DNA from: Polyangiaceae bacterium
Lineage (GTDB): Bacteria; Myxococcota_A; Polyangia; Polyangiales; Polyangiaceae
Length of the DNA stretch: 64,000 nucleotides
Reading direction: 5' to 3'
Assembly: GCA_023150915.1 (NCBI GenBank)
Contig: JAKLKA010000003.1
Coordinates: forward strand, 81,594 to 145,593
A program made the translations under genes and the position numbers. The notes under the pieces are model-generated. The model was not told the origin of the DNA. It did not search any database and saw nothing but the letters and a program-made list of their open reading frames with translations. Numbering within the stretch: the first letter of the stretch is position 1; the number at the start of each line of letters is the position of its first letter. Below, piece by piece: positions 39,036-47,461 of this stretch.

Positions 39036-42000
39036 TCAAGCCTTCGCCCAGGTGTAGCCGGGTTCGGTTTTCAGCTGGCCCGCCAAGATGGCGCGGTGCA
39101 GAGGGTTGTGGTCGAGGAACAACTGTGCGGCGGCGTGATCGCCTGCATGCTTCGAAGTCTTCAAGAGCTCGCGCCGCGCCAGCTGCGCCGCGCGCTTCGC
39201 CGCCCCTCGGCGCCCGAGGCGTGCGAGCAAGATGGCCTCGATCCACTGCGCTTCGAGCACGGTGCAGAACGGGTCCGAGAAGCGCTGCCGGCGCTCCTCG
39301 CCCACGTCGAGCGCGCTCCGCACGAGCGACAGGGCCGCTTCCCACTGTCCAAGCCGATCGAGCAACATGGCCGAAGCGGTGAGGAACCGCGTGCGTGTTT
39401 CGGCCAGATCACTGCTGGCGTGGAGCGCTTCCATCCGCGCACGGGCGTCTTCGGCCTCGTCCAAGTCGCCGGGCGCGTCGCGCATCACCAGGGCACGCAA
39501 GAGCCCGGGCAGCGCGTGTGAATCAGCCATCGCGTTCGAACGCTGCTGGTTCATGCGGTGAGCGGTGCGATACAGCTCGACCGCCATGTCGAGCTCGCCA
39601 CGGAGCACGTGCAGGTCGGCAGAGTTCGAGTGGGCCAGGGCCACGACCATCGGTTCCATCGTCCCGCCGCCTTCGAGCGCCCTGGTCAGCTCGCGCTGCG
39701 CGTCGTCGAAGCGCCCAAGCGAAGCGTAGATCCCGCCGAGGTTGTTCCTGGTCAGCAGGGCCGAGGCGGTCAAGCCGAGGCGTTCCTTGAGTGCCAGCGC
39801 GCGCTCGAGGGCCGCGACCGCCTCGGGGATGTGCCCAGCCCAGTGACACACCGTGCCGAGGTTGTTCAGTGCCTTGGCCTCGCTCTCGGGGCTGCCACCG
39901 TCTCGCGCCGCACGCACCGCCTGCCGATACACCTTGAGGGCGCGGGGGATGTCGCCGACTTCTCGCGCCGAATTGCCGAGACAGCGCAGGGACTCGCTCA
40001 TCGCCACGGGGTCCCGCGCGGCCCGCGATGCACGCAGCGCCCGCTCGGCGTAGCCACCGGCCTGCCCGGCCCGACCCAGAAAGACCGCGGAGAGCGACGC
40101 CCCGAGCCACGCCCGCGCCTCGAGCCGTGCATCCCCCGCCTTCTCGGCGTGGGCGGCCGCCAGCTCGAACGAAGCGATGGCTTGCTCGAGATCTCCGTAG
40201 ACCTCGTCCGCACGGCCCAGAACCCAGCACAGCTCGGAGAGCAAGCGCGGATCGCCGGACGCCGTCGCTTCGGCCAGGACTTCCTCCGCGCCCGCGCGAG
40301 CGGCCCCAGCGTCACCACGGTCCACCTCGAATCGCGCGCGCCTCACCCGAGTCGCCAGCCGTTCGGCAGCGCTGAGCGAGTCTCGTCGCGCTTCGAGGCC
40401 CGAGAGCGCGGCCAGTGCCTCGCCGCGCAGGCCCGCGAGCAAGCACAGGTCGAAGCGTCGAATCCAGCTCGACGCGGGCACTTCACCCAGCCGTCCGAGC
40501 CAATCGATCTGCAGCGCGACGGCCGTGGCTGCCTGGTCGGGACGACCGCTCTTCTCGGCGAGCCTGGCGGCGTCTTCGGCGACACGCACAGCGTTCCGAA
40601 GATCTTGACCTTCAGCAAAGTGCTCGGCGGCCTCCAGCAGTGCGCGGTGGTCACCTTCCGCGTGCCCCTTGAGCCACCGGCCCGCAGCCAGGTGGGCGTG
40701 CGACAGCTCGCCCGCGGTCGCGCCAGCGACGACCACGTCGCGAAAGCGATCGTGCATGGCATACGCGGCCCGCCCCTGGCGGTCGTAGCGCTCGTCGAGC
40801 ACGCCAGCTCGGACCAGGCGCCGCAGTGCCGCGCCGGCGAGCTCGGGTGAGAGCTCGGCCACCCCCGCAGCGGCGAGCGCCACGGTTTCTCCGCCCAGCA
40901 CCGCCACCGCCAGCGCGACCGCACGAGGGTGCGCGTCGAGACGTCGGACCCTCTGCGCGAGCACCTCCCCGAGCGGAAGCGCCGGTATCGGACGGACGAC
41001 GTGCCACTCGCCGCCCTGGCGGACGATCGCGCCGACGTCGAGGGCCAGGCGCAGCGCCTCTTGCACCTCGAGCGCCGAGCGCGGCGCTCCGTCCAGGCTC
41101 TGGCCGAGCTCGGTCCCGATCAGGAGCTCTGGGTTGCCGAACATGCTCTCGACGAGCCGGCGGCTGTCGGCGGGTGCGAGCGCGTCGCAGGTCAGGACTT
41201 CAGCGCACAGCAGGCTCGCCAGCTCGTCGGCCGCGGGCCCCGGGCGCGTGGCCAGCACGAACGCGCACCGCGCGTGGTTGCGCTGGGCGACGCCGACCAG
41301 CTGAACGATCAAGCCGAGCGACGACTCGTCTGCCCAGTGCAGATCTTCGATCACCAGCATGCCGGGCGCACGCTGGAAGCGGAGCGCGATGGCGCGACCC
41401 AGCGCCGCGATGCGTGCCGCGCGTGCGCGCTCGGGATCGACCGCCACGGTGAGCCGCTCACCGCGCCGCCGGAGCTCGGGCAGCGCCCGCGCGAGCTCCC
41501 GGCGGTCGTCGTCATCCAGGCGTCGGGCGACCTCGTCATTGATCACCGCGCGCGCGACGGCCACCAGCACGCCCTTCGACAGCCAAGTACGGCGCACCTC
41601 GACCTCGACGAACGTGCGCCACGCGAGCTGCACGCGCTGGCGCACTTCGCGCAACAGTCGTGACTTACCGCTGCCGCCCTCGCCCGAGACGACCAAGGTC
41701 GCGGCGCCGGGCTCGATGGCGAACCCGAGCTCCGTGAGGCGCGCGTGCAGCGTTTCGTGCCCGACGAAGCGGCCGGACAGTACGTAGCTCGCCAGGGATT
41801 CCGCCGGCTCGGCGTCGAGGGTGAGGCCGTTGGCGCGCGCCAGCGCATGGGCCACCTCGGCCGCGCTCGCGTAGCGCGCGCCCGGCTCCTTCGCGAGCAG
41901 GCGGGCCACGACCGCCGCGACCTCGGCGTTGACCGTCGCAGGCGGCGGAAGCTCGGGGGTTTGGCCCACGTGCGCGCTGAGCACCTGCGAGTGCGACCCT

Positions 42001-42716
42001 TCGAAGGGCACGCGACCCGTCAGCTGGCGGTAGAGCGTGATGCCCAGCGAGTACAGGTCGGAGCGCGCGTCGAGCGGGCCGCCGGCGATGGCCTCGGGCG
42101 GCATGAAGGCGAAGGTGCCGACCAAGAGCCGCTCTTCCCGCGAGCCGAGGGCGCGCGACACGCCGAAGTCGAGCAGCGTGAGCTGACGGGTGTCGAGATC
42201 GACCAAGATGTTCGACGGCTTGATGTCACGGTGCAGGATGCCCCTGCCGTGCAGGTACTCGAGCGCCCGGCAGAGTTGGGCCCAGATCGGCACCGCGGCC
42301 GGGTCGTCCGGGCGGAGCCCGGTCTGGTGCAGCGGGACGCCCTCGACGAGGCGCTGGGTGAAGTAGGCGACGTCGTGGCGCACGTGGCCGAAGTCGCGCA
42401 CCTCGGCCAGGTTCGGGTGCGAGAGCGAGGCGAGCAGCGCGAACTCGCTCTTCAGGATCTCGACAGCGCGCGAGCCGACGTCGGCCAGGTGAGCCAACTT
42501 GAGCGCCAGCGTGCCCCCACCCCCTTGCTCGTCGACCACGCGATAGACCTGGCCCATGCCGCCCTGGCCCAGCAGATCCTCGACCCGATATCGGCCTACG
42601 ATGCGGTCACCGTCGGCGAACAACCGCTCGTCGGGCCGTGGCCCAGAGCGTGGTCCCGACTCGATCAGCGTCGGGCTGTCGGTCACGATGGTGACGTCGC
42701 CAGGGCGGGCGGACAT
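39036..42716 (-). CDS. Ser/Thr protein kinase fused to AAA ATPase and TPR region (PknK-like)
   Basis: 1226 residues. Kinase domain about 40-300: GQGGMGQVYRVVD, LALKLAH, HRDIKPSNILV, DFGVSRALG and MPPEAIAG. A STAND-type ATPase domain follows: Walker A VVSGEGGSGKSRLL (about 343-356) and Walker B GMLVIEDLHWAD. The C-terminal half (about 640-1226) is a long TPR superhelix with many ALxxxxxALxLxxxLGL-like repeats. Such proteins couple a kinase to a large partner-binding scaffold and often regulate secondary metabolism or development in myxobacteria. Start: ATG at 42716, with TAGACT 8 nt before and no ribosome site. Confidence 0.9.
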   Translation of the reverse strand: MSARPGDVTIVTDSPTLIESGPRSGPRPDERLFADGDRIVGRYRVEDLLGQGGMGQVYRVVDEQGGGGTLALKLAHLADVGSRAVEILKSEFALLASLSHPNLAEVRDFGHVRHDVAYFTQRLVEGVPLHQTGLRPDDPAAVPIWAQLCRALEYLHGRGILHRDIKPSNILVDLDTRQLTLLDFGVSRALGSREERLLVGTFAFMPPEAIAGGPLDARSDLYSLGITLYRQLTGRVPFEGSHSQVLSAHVGQTPELPPPATVNAEVAAVVARLLAKEPGARYASAAEVAHALARANGLTLDAEPAESLASYVLSGRFVGHETLHARLTELGFAIEPGAATLVVSGEGGSGKSRLLREVRQRVQLAWRTFVEVEVRRTWLSKGVLVAVARAVINDEVARRLDDDDRRELARALPELRRRGERLTVAVDPERARAARIAALGRAIALRFQRAPGMLVIEDLHWADESSLGLIVQLVGVAQRNHARCAFVLATRPGPAADELASLLCAEVLTCDALAPADSRRLVESMFGNPELLIGTELGQSLDGAPRSALEVQEALRLALDVGAIVRQGGEWHVVRPIPALPLGEVLAQRVRRLDAHPRAVALAVAVLGGETVALAAAGVAELSPELAGAALRRLVRAGVLDERYDRQGRAAYAMHDRFRDVVVAGATAGELSHAHLAAGRWLKGHAEGDHRALLEAAEHFAEGQDLRNAVRVAEDAARLAEKSGRPDQAATAVALQIDWLGRLGEVPASSWIRRFDLCLLAGLRGEALAALSGLEARRDSLSAAERLATRVRRARFEVDRGDAGAARAGAEEVLAEATASGDPRLLSELCWVLGRADEVYGDLEQAIASFELAAAHAEKAGDARLEARAWLGASLSAVFLGRAGQAGGYAERALRASRAARDPVAMSESLRCLGNSAREVGDIPRALKVYRQAVRAARDGGSPESEAKALNNLGTVCHWAGHIPEAVAALERALALKERLGLTASALLTRNNLGGIYASLGRFDDAQRELTRALEGGGTMEPMVVALAHSNSADLHVLRGELDMAVELYRTAHRMNQQRSNAMADSHALPGLLRALVMRDAPGDLDEAEDARARMEALHASSDLAETRTRFLTASAMLLDRLGQWEAALSLVRSALDVGEERRQRFSDPFCTVLEAQWIEAILLARLGRRGAAKRAAQLARRELLKTSKHAGDHAAAQLFLDHNPLHRAILAGQLKTEPGYTWAKA

Positions 42717-42730
42717 GAGCTTTCAGTCTA
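42717..42730 (-). promoter_or_regulatory. -10-like hexamer of the PknK-like gene
   Basis: On the minus strand TAGACT (42730-42725) is followed by 8 nt and the ATG at 42716. No purine-rich ribosome site lies between, so the message is possibly leaderless. Confidence 0.4.
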
Positions 42731-42762
42731 GATCCGGAAGCCGCGAGCGGCCCCCCAAATGA

Positions 42763-42812
42763 CGCGAGCCCCGGACTTCTCCGAGGCTCGCGCGGCCCGA
42801 ATTGCTTCGGGC
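42763..42812 (-). terminator. two hairpins after the MopE-like gene
   Basis: Read on the minus strand, GCCCGAAGCAATTCGGGC (42812-42795) is a perfect 7-bp stem with a GCAA (GNRA) loop, 17 nt after the stop of the MopE-like gene at 42829. A second stem, CGCGAGCC/GGCTCGCG (42785-42792 with 42763-42770), has a 14-nt loop and is followed by TCATTTGG. Together they probably end transcription before the PknK-like gene. Confidence 0.55.
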
Positions 42813-42828
42813 ACTTGGACGGGGCCGA

Positions 42829-45249
42829 TCAGCTGCTCGTCGCGAGGTTGTAGCTGAAGGCCGTGCTGTTGTTCGAGTACGCCGTGACGACGATCACGTA
42901 GATGCCCGATTGGGTAACGGGGTAGTTGACCGTCGCCGTCCCGCCCACGATCTGGGTCGAGCTGGCGAGCGCGGCGACGCACGACCCAGTGGTTCCCGTG
43001 TAGCGAACCACGTGGATGCGCGGGGTGCCCGTGCCGCTGGTGATGGTCACCGTCGCGCCGATGTTCTGACCTGCCTCGGCGTAGGTCTCGTAGTCGTCGA
43101 AGTACCGCTGAGTACCCCAATCTCCGACGCGGTCGCCGATTCCGAGGTTTTGCGCGACGGTCCCGGCCAGCGGCCACAGCACGTAGCTGTCACCGGTACC
43201 TTGCACCGACCCAGCTCCGGTGAAGCACGACTCACCCACGTTGCCTTCGACTACGTTGACCGAGAACGCGCCGGTCTGGCCCGCGGTCTGGGTGCTCGCC
43301 CAAACCGCATACGCACCCGCTGAAGTCGGGGCGTACACCAGACGCGCGCCACCGTTGGTGATGCCGCTGGTGGCCGTGCCCACGCTCGTAGCGCAGGCGC
43401 CCGCCTTCGACACGTACAGCCGATCGGCGTACGTCGTGCCGCCCTGCAGGATGGTGTAGGTCTTGCCGGCCTCGAGGTAGGCCTCGACGTCGACGGTCTT
43501 GAAGCCCGCTGCCACCGGCGACCCGCTGGCCGGCGGATCGTCGAAGCTGTAGAGCGCATCCACCGTGCGGCGACCGAGCGGCCAGAGCGTGAAGCCCAGG
43601 TTGCCGCAGCTTCCGCCCACGTTGCCCGGCAGCACGTCGTACTGGTAGTCACCCGTTTGACCCGCCGCGTTGGTGGTGAGCACGTCGTAGTAGTAGCCCG
43701 CAGCAGAGTTGCTCACGAGCTGCCGAGCGCGACCTGCACCGAAGGGGTTGCCCTGGGTGCTCATGTTCGTGACGCTCGAGTTGGCCGAACACGAGTTGGG
43801 GCCGTAGTGGTAGAGGCGCGGAGTGAGGGTCGTGGTGTCGCGTCGCCCATAGAAGACCGTGAAAGTCTCGGCCGCGGTCGCGGACACCTCGACGTCGTCC
43901 CAGTAGTACCCAGCGCCGGCCGGGCCGCCGGTGGTCTGGTCGATGGAATTCAATGCCCCGGAGTAGCGGAAGGGTTTGGAGGTGACCGCCGTCGAGTCCT
44001 TGCCACACAGTGTGCCCGCGTTGGTGTCATTGCCGTCGCAGTTCTCGTCGATGCCGTTGCCCGGGATCTCTGCCGCGCCGGGGTTGATGCCCGCCTTGGT
44101 GTCGTCGCAGTCGGTGTTGTTGGCGGCATAGCCCGTCTTCACCGAGCACAGGTAGCTCGAGGTCGCCTTCGAGTCGCCGTACTTGTCGCCGTCCTTGTCG
44201 GGCCAGACCTGGATCGGGCCCTCATCGATGCCGTTGATGCAGTTGTTGTCGATGTTGTCGCAGAGCTCGATGGCCAGCGGGTTGATCTTGGCGTCGCCGT
44301 CGTTGCAGTCGCCACTCTGGGCCACGTAGCCCGTGGGGGCCGCGCCGCAGAGCGACTGAGTCACGCTGGGGTTGCCGTAGCCGTCGCCGTCTTTGTCCTG
44401 GTAGTACGTGGTCTGGCCGGGCTCGGTGGTCTTGCTGTCGCAGTCGTTGTCCTTGCCGTCGCAGATCTCGGTGTTGCCGGGGTAACGCGCCTTGTCGGCG
44501 TCGTCGCAGTCGTTGCCCTGAAGCACCCAGGTGGCGTCCGCCGGCGTGCAGGCCTGCTGCGTGGTCGCCCCGCCGTAGCCGTCGCCATCGTTGTCCTTGT
44601 AGTACGTATTCTTGCTGACGCCGTTATCCACGCCGCCGGCGCAGTCGTTGTCCTTGCCGTCACACACCTCGGGGTTGCCCGGGTACGAGCTGCCGTCCTT
44701 GTCGTCGCAGTCGCCGGACTTGTCGGCGTAGCCGGTCGGCTTGGTGCAGTCCTGCTTGTTGGTCGAGGCGCTGTCCAGACCGTAGCCGTCGCTGTCGCCG
44801 TCGACGTAATAGGTGGTGGTCACGCCCTCGTCGATCGACTTGTCGCAGTTGTCGTCGATGCCGTTGCAGCTCTCTTTGGCGCCAGGGTTGACGTCCTTGT
44901 TGCTGTCGTCGCAGTCCTTGCTCGCTGCGTAGCCGTCGCCGTCGTTGTCCGGATCGCCGCCGCCCGAGCCACCCGAGCCGCCGGTCGCGCCCGAACCGCC
45001 AGAGCCCGCCTGGCCGCCCGAACCGGCCTGGCCACCCGTGGCACCGGAGCCGCCGGTCGCGCCCGAGCCGCCGAAGCCACCGGTCGCGCCCGAGCCGCCG
45101 AAGCCGCCGACGCCGCCCGAGCCTCCGGTGATGCCACCGCTGCCACCGCCCGAAGTCGGCGACGAAGCGCCATCATCGCCGGCACAGGCCGACAGAAAGA
45201 GCGCAGCCAGGCTGCAAGTTGCTGCAAGTGCAGTCGTACGAAGTTTCAT
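42829..45249 (-). CDS. lipoprotein with MopE-type metal-binding repeats
   Basis: 806 residues with GAGGAGG before the ATG. Lipobox LSAC gives Cys22, followed by a long Gly/Ser/Ala/Thr linker. Then about six MopE-like units with the form D-x-D-G-D-G-Y-x(n)-C-D-D-x(n)-P-x-x-x-E-x-C-x-x-x-D-N-x-C (about residues 100-410), rich in Asp and paired Cys, as in thrombospondin type-3/EF-like calcium or copper-binding repeats. The C-terminal half (about 420-806) contains three repeats of a pre-peptidase-like beta domain with LPGNVGGSCGNL, VVEGNVGESC and TYGDYETYAEAGQNI-type strands. A surface protein that may bind calcium or copper; function unknown. Confidence 0.8.
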   Translation of the reverse strand: MKLRTTALAATCSLAALFLSACAGDDGASSPTSGGGSGGITGGSGGVGGFGGSGATGGFGGSGATGGSGATGGQAGSGGQAGSGGSGATGGSGGSGGGDPDNDGDGYAASKDCDDSNKDVNPGAKESCNGIDDNCDKSIDEGVTTTYYVDGDSDGYGLDSASTNKQDCTKPTGYADKSGDCDDKDGSSYPGNPEVCDGKDNDCAGGVDNGVSKNTYYKDNDGDGYGGATTQQACTPADATWVLQGNDCDDADKARYPGNTEICDGKDNDCDSKTTEPGQTTYYQDKDGDGYGNPSVTQSLCGAAPTGYVAQSGDCNDGDAKINPLAIELCDNIDNNCINGIDEGPIQVWPDKDGDKYGDSKATSSYLCSVKTGYAANNTDCDDTKAGINPGAAEIPGNGIDENCDGNDTNAGTLCGKDSTAVTSKPFRYSGALNSIDQTTGGPAGAGYYWDDVEVSATAAETFTVFYGRRDTTTLTPRLYHYGPNSCSANSSVTNMSTQGNPFGAGRARQLVSNSAAGYYYDVLTTNAAGQTGDYQYDVLPGNVGGSCGNLGFTLWPLGRRTVDALYSFDDPPASGSPVAAGFKTVDVEAYLEAGKTYTILQGGTTYADRLYVSKAGACATSVGTATSGITNGGARLVYAPTSAGAYAVWASTQTAGQTGAFSVNVVEGNVGESCFTGAGSVQGTGDSYVLWPLAGTVAQNLGIGDRVGDWGTQRYFDDYETYAEAGQNIGATVTITSGTGTPRIHVVRYTGTTGSCVAALASSTQIVGGTATVNYPVTQSGIYVIVVTAYSNNSTAFSYNLATSS

Positions 45250-45384
45250 TCAGTCCTCCTCATTGGGGGAAACCGGACTTCGGTATGCCCGGCCCCCCCA
45301 GGAAGCAATGGCCGCCTCGAAAGGTGTGCGATCTGGGCACAGTAGCGGGGCCCAGGCGGCGGCCTGGCGGGGCCCTGGCCGGCC
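45250..45384. other. intergenic 3' region before the MopE-like gene
   Basis: About 135 bp between the end of the hypothetical gene (45385) and the start of the MopE-like gene (45249). Apart from the GAGGAGG ribosome site close to 45249, I see no clear promoter or RNA gene. Confidence 0.35.
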
Positions 45385-46428
45385 TCAGTTCGCGTTGGCC
45401 CGCGCGATCCGCGCCAGCCAACCCGCCACGGCCTCGGACGACAGCGGCTCGAGCCGCAGCTCTGCCCGGAGCGCCGCGAAGGTGCGCTGCGCCGGCACCA
45501 GGCGAGCATACGACGGCGGCCCGATGAGCACGACGCGCGTGCCGTCGAGCGCTGGGATCTCCCACGGCTCGCCCTCGCCCCAGATCCAGTGCGCCGAGCC
45601 GCCGTAGTCGCTCGGCTCGGGCAAGCGCTCGTGCTCACCGAGCGCCGAGTAGGCATAAGCGTTGAACGCGGTCTCCACCACGATGCCCGAATCTTGGGCG
45701 CCCTGCCCGAGCAGGCAACGCACCGCCGCCTCGGGGGGCCGGGGTAGATCGAGGTTCGCGGCCGCGTGGGCGATCAGCACGAACAGCTCGAAGTTGCTGG
45801 CCACGCCGGTCATGGTGCCGCGAGCGCCCGTGCGTCGTGCAACGTCGATCACGATGATCGGCTCGTCGTCGAGCACGTCCAGGATCTGACGCAGCCAGGC
45901 GGCCCCGGGGTGATACGGCTCGAGCCGGCGGAGCGCGGGCAACAGCCCACGCTGGTTCTTGCGCGCGCCCGCGTCGGCGCCCAAGAGCGCCACCGCGGCG
46001 AGGTGGGTTTCGCCGATCAGCACCCAGGCGCGCTCGTCGCACAGGCGGATGCCGACCCACTCGTTTTCGTCGACCTCGTCGTCGGCGTCTGTACGCGACT
46101 CTGGCGGGTGGTCGACCAGCAGACGATCGAGCTGGGCCACGCCATCGCTCAACCAGCGCGCAATCCGGGGGAACAGCACGCGCTCGAGCTCGCCGCCGGG
46201 CACGCCGCGCTCGACCAGGGCGCCCGACATCACCACGCTCAGCACCAGGGACTCGGCATCACGATCGATGTCCGATGCCAGCGCGGCGATCACCTTCCGG
46301 GCTTCGGCCAGCGGCGCACTGGCCGAGACGTCCAGCAGCGCACGGGCTGCCTCGCGGGCGGCGTCGCCGTCGAAGGGCAACGCCCGCGCGGCCGCGAGGT
46401 ATCGCTCGAGCGCGAGCGCGGATCCCAT
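45385..46428 (-). CDS. hypothetical protein, 347 aa
   Basis: I do not recognise this family. The start is the ATG of MGSALALERYLAA, with TATGCT 8 nt before it. The N-terminal 110 residues are helical (GDAAREAARALLDVSASAPLAEARKVIAALASDID). Then comes an acidic segment ESRTDADDEVDENEWVGIRLCD, a mixed core with AWVLIGETHLAAVALLGADAG and EPIIVIDVARRTGARGTMTGVASNFELFVLI, and a C-terminal part WIWGEGEPWEIPALDGTRVVLIG. No signal peptide; probably cytoplasmic. It is divergent from the GH114 lipoprotein across a 30-bp region with facing -10 elements. Confidence 0.7.
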   Translation of the reverse strand: MGSALALERYLAAARALPFDGDAAREAARALLDVSASAPLAEARKVIAALASDIDRDAESLVLSVVMSGALVERGVPGGELERVLFPRIARWLSDGVAQLDRLLVDHPPESRTDADDEVDENEWVGIRLCDERAWVLIGETHLAAVALLGADAGARKNQRGLLPALRRLEPYHPGAAWLRQILDVLDDEPIIVIDVARRTGARGTMTGVASNFELFVLIAHAAANLDLPRPPEAAVRCLLGQGAQDSGIVVETAFNAYAYSALGEHERLPEPSDYGGSAHWIWGEGEPWEIPALDGTRVVLIGPPSYARLVPAQRTFAALRAELRLEPLSSEAVAGWLARIARANAN

Positions 46429-46458
46429 GGACCGCGAGCATACGGTAATATCCGAGGC
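46429..46458. promoter_or_regulatory. compact divergent promoter with leaderless-type -10 elements
   Basis: On the minus strand TATGCT (46442-46437) is 8 nt from the ATG at 46428; on the plus strand TAATAT (46446-46451) is 7 nt from the ATG at 46459. The two hexamers are only 3 bp apart. There are no ribosome sites and no clear -35 elements on either side. Confidence 0.5.
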
Positions 46459-47451
46459 ATGCGGCACGTGGCTTGGGCGGTGACTGCGCTGGCGCTGTGC
46501 GGCGCCGTGGCCTGTGGCGGCTCCGAAAGCGAAAACGGCGCGGGGGGTGGAACGGGCGGCACGACCGGGGGCGCCTCGGGCACGGGGGCCGCCTCGGGCA
46601 CGGGGGGGAGCGCGGGAGCCAGCACGGGGGGCGCGTCCTCGGGCGGCGCGGGGGGCGCGTCGAGCGGCGGGGCCTCCGGCGGCGGGGGTGCGAGCTCGGG
46701 CGGTGGCAGCGGCGGGGGCGGGGGCGCGGCACCCTGGCAGCCCAAGCCGGGCACCACCTGGCAGTGGCAGCTGACCGGCAGCGTCGACACCACGGTGGAT
46801 GCCGCGATGTTCGACATCGATCTGTTCGAAGCGCCCCAGCCAACCATCGACACGCTGCACGCGAAAGGTCGGGTGGTGGTGTGCTACTTCAGCGCCGGCA
46901 GCCGAGAGGACTGGCGGTCGGACGCCAAGGACTTCAAGTCCACGGACTACGGCAAGGCGCTGGTCGGCTGGCCCGGGGAGAATTGGCTCGACATTCGCAG
47001 CGCAAACGTCCGCGCCATCATGAAGAAGCGCCTGGACCTTGCGGTGAGCAAGAAGTGCGACGGCGTCGAGCCCGACAACGTGGACGGCTATGCCAACGAC
47101 TCGGGCTTTCCGCTGACCGAGGCGGACCAGCTCGACTACGACAAGTTCTTGGCTGCCGAGTCCCACGCGCGAGGGCTGTCGGTGGGCCTGAAGAACAGCG
47201 TCGAGCTGGTGCCCAAGTTACTTCCCCACTTCGACTGGGCGCTGAACGAAGAGTGCCTTTCGTTCTCGGAGTGCGCCGCGCTTGCCCCGTTCATTCAGGC
47301 GAACAAGGCGGTCTTTCACGTCGAATACGTCGATCAGCAGAGCCAGGGCGCGGCCAAGAAGGGCCAGGTCTGCGGCAAGGGGAGCATCGCGGGCTTCTCG
47401 ACGCTGATCAAGACCTGGGATCTGGACGCCTGGCGACTGACCTGCCCGTGA
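46459..47451 (+). CDS. GH114-like (TM1410-type) glycosidase lipoprotein
   Basis: 330 residues. Lipobox AVAC gives Cys19, followed by an almost pure Gly/Ala/Ser/Thr linker to about residue 90. The catalytic part is a TIM-barrel-like GH114 domain: TWQWQLTGSVDTTVDAAMFDIDLFEA, VVVCYFSAGSREDWR, GWPGENWLDIRS, DGVEPDNVDGYAND (the Asp/Glu-rich strand end) and FHVEYVD. GH114 members include endo-alpha-1,4-polygalactosaminidases that degrade galactosaminogalactan of fungi. Surface-anchored by the linker, it may help degrade prey or biofilm polymers. Convergent with the next gene. Confidence 0.82.
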   Translation: MRHVAWAVTALALCGAVACGGSESENGAGGGTGGTTGGASGTGAASGTGGSAGASTGGASSGGAGGASSGGASGGGGASSGGGSGGGGGAAPWQPKPGTTWQWQLTGSVDTTVDAAMFDIDLFEAPQPTIDTLHAKGRVVVCYFSAGSREDWRSDAKDFKSTDYGKALVGWPGENWLDIRSANVRAIMKKRLDLAVSKKCDGVEPDNVDGYANDSGFPLTEADQLDYDKFLAAESHARGLSVGLKNSVELVPKLLPHFDWALNEECLSFSECAALAPFIQANKAVFHVEYVDQQSQGAAKKGQVCGKGSIAGFSTLIKTWDLDAWRLTCP

Positions 47452-47461
47452 GCACTCACGG
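47446..47461. terminator. hairpin over two convergent stop codons
   Basis: CCGTGA, loop GCAC, TCACGG: an exact 6-bp stem containing the stop TGA (47449-47451) of the GH114 gene on one side and the stop of the convergent gene (47456-47458) on the other. Confidence 0.4.

Noticed and set aside
39558..40850. Plus-strand open frame opposite the TPR region of the PknK-like gene
   Set aside because: Shadow frame; the minus-strand TPR pattern is clear and continuous.
43657..45345. Long plus-strand open frame opposite the MopE-like gene, very rich in Val/Ala
   Set aside because: It is the opposite-strand reading of Asp/Cys repeats; no ribosome site or domain.
46540..46735. Second GGC-rich stretch
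   Set aside because: Gly/Ala/Ser linker of the GH114 lipoprotein, not a separate element.
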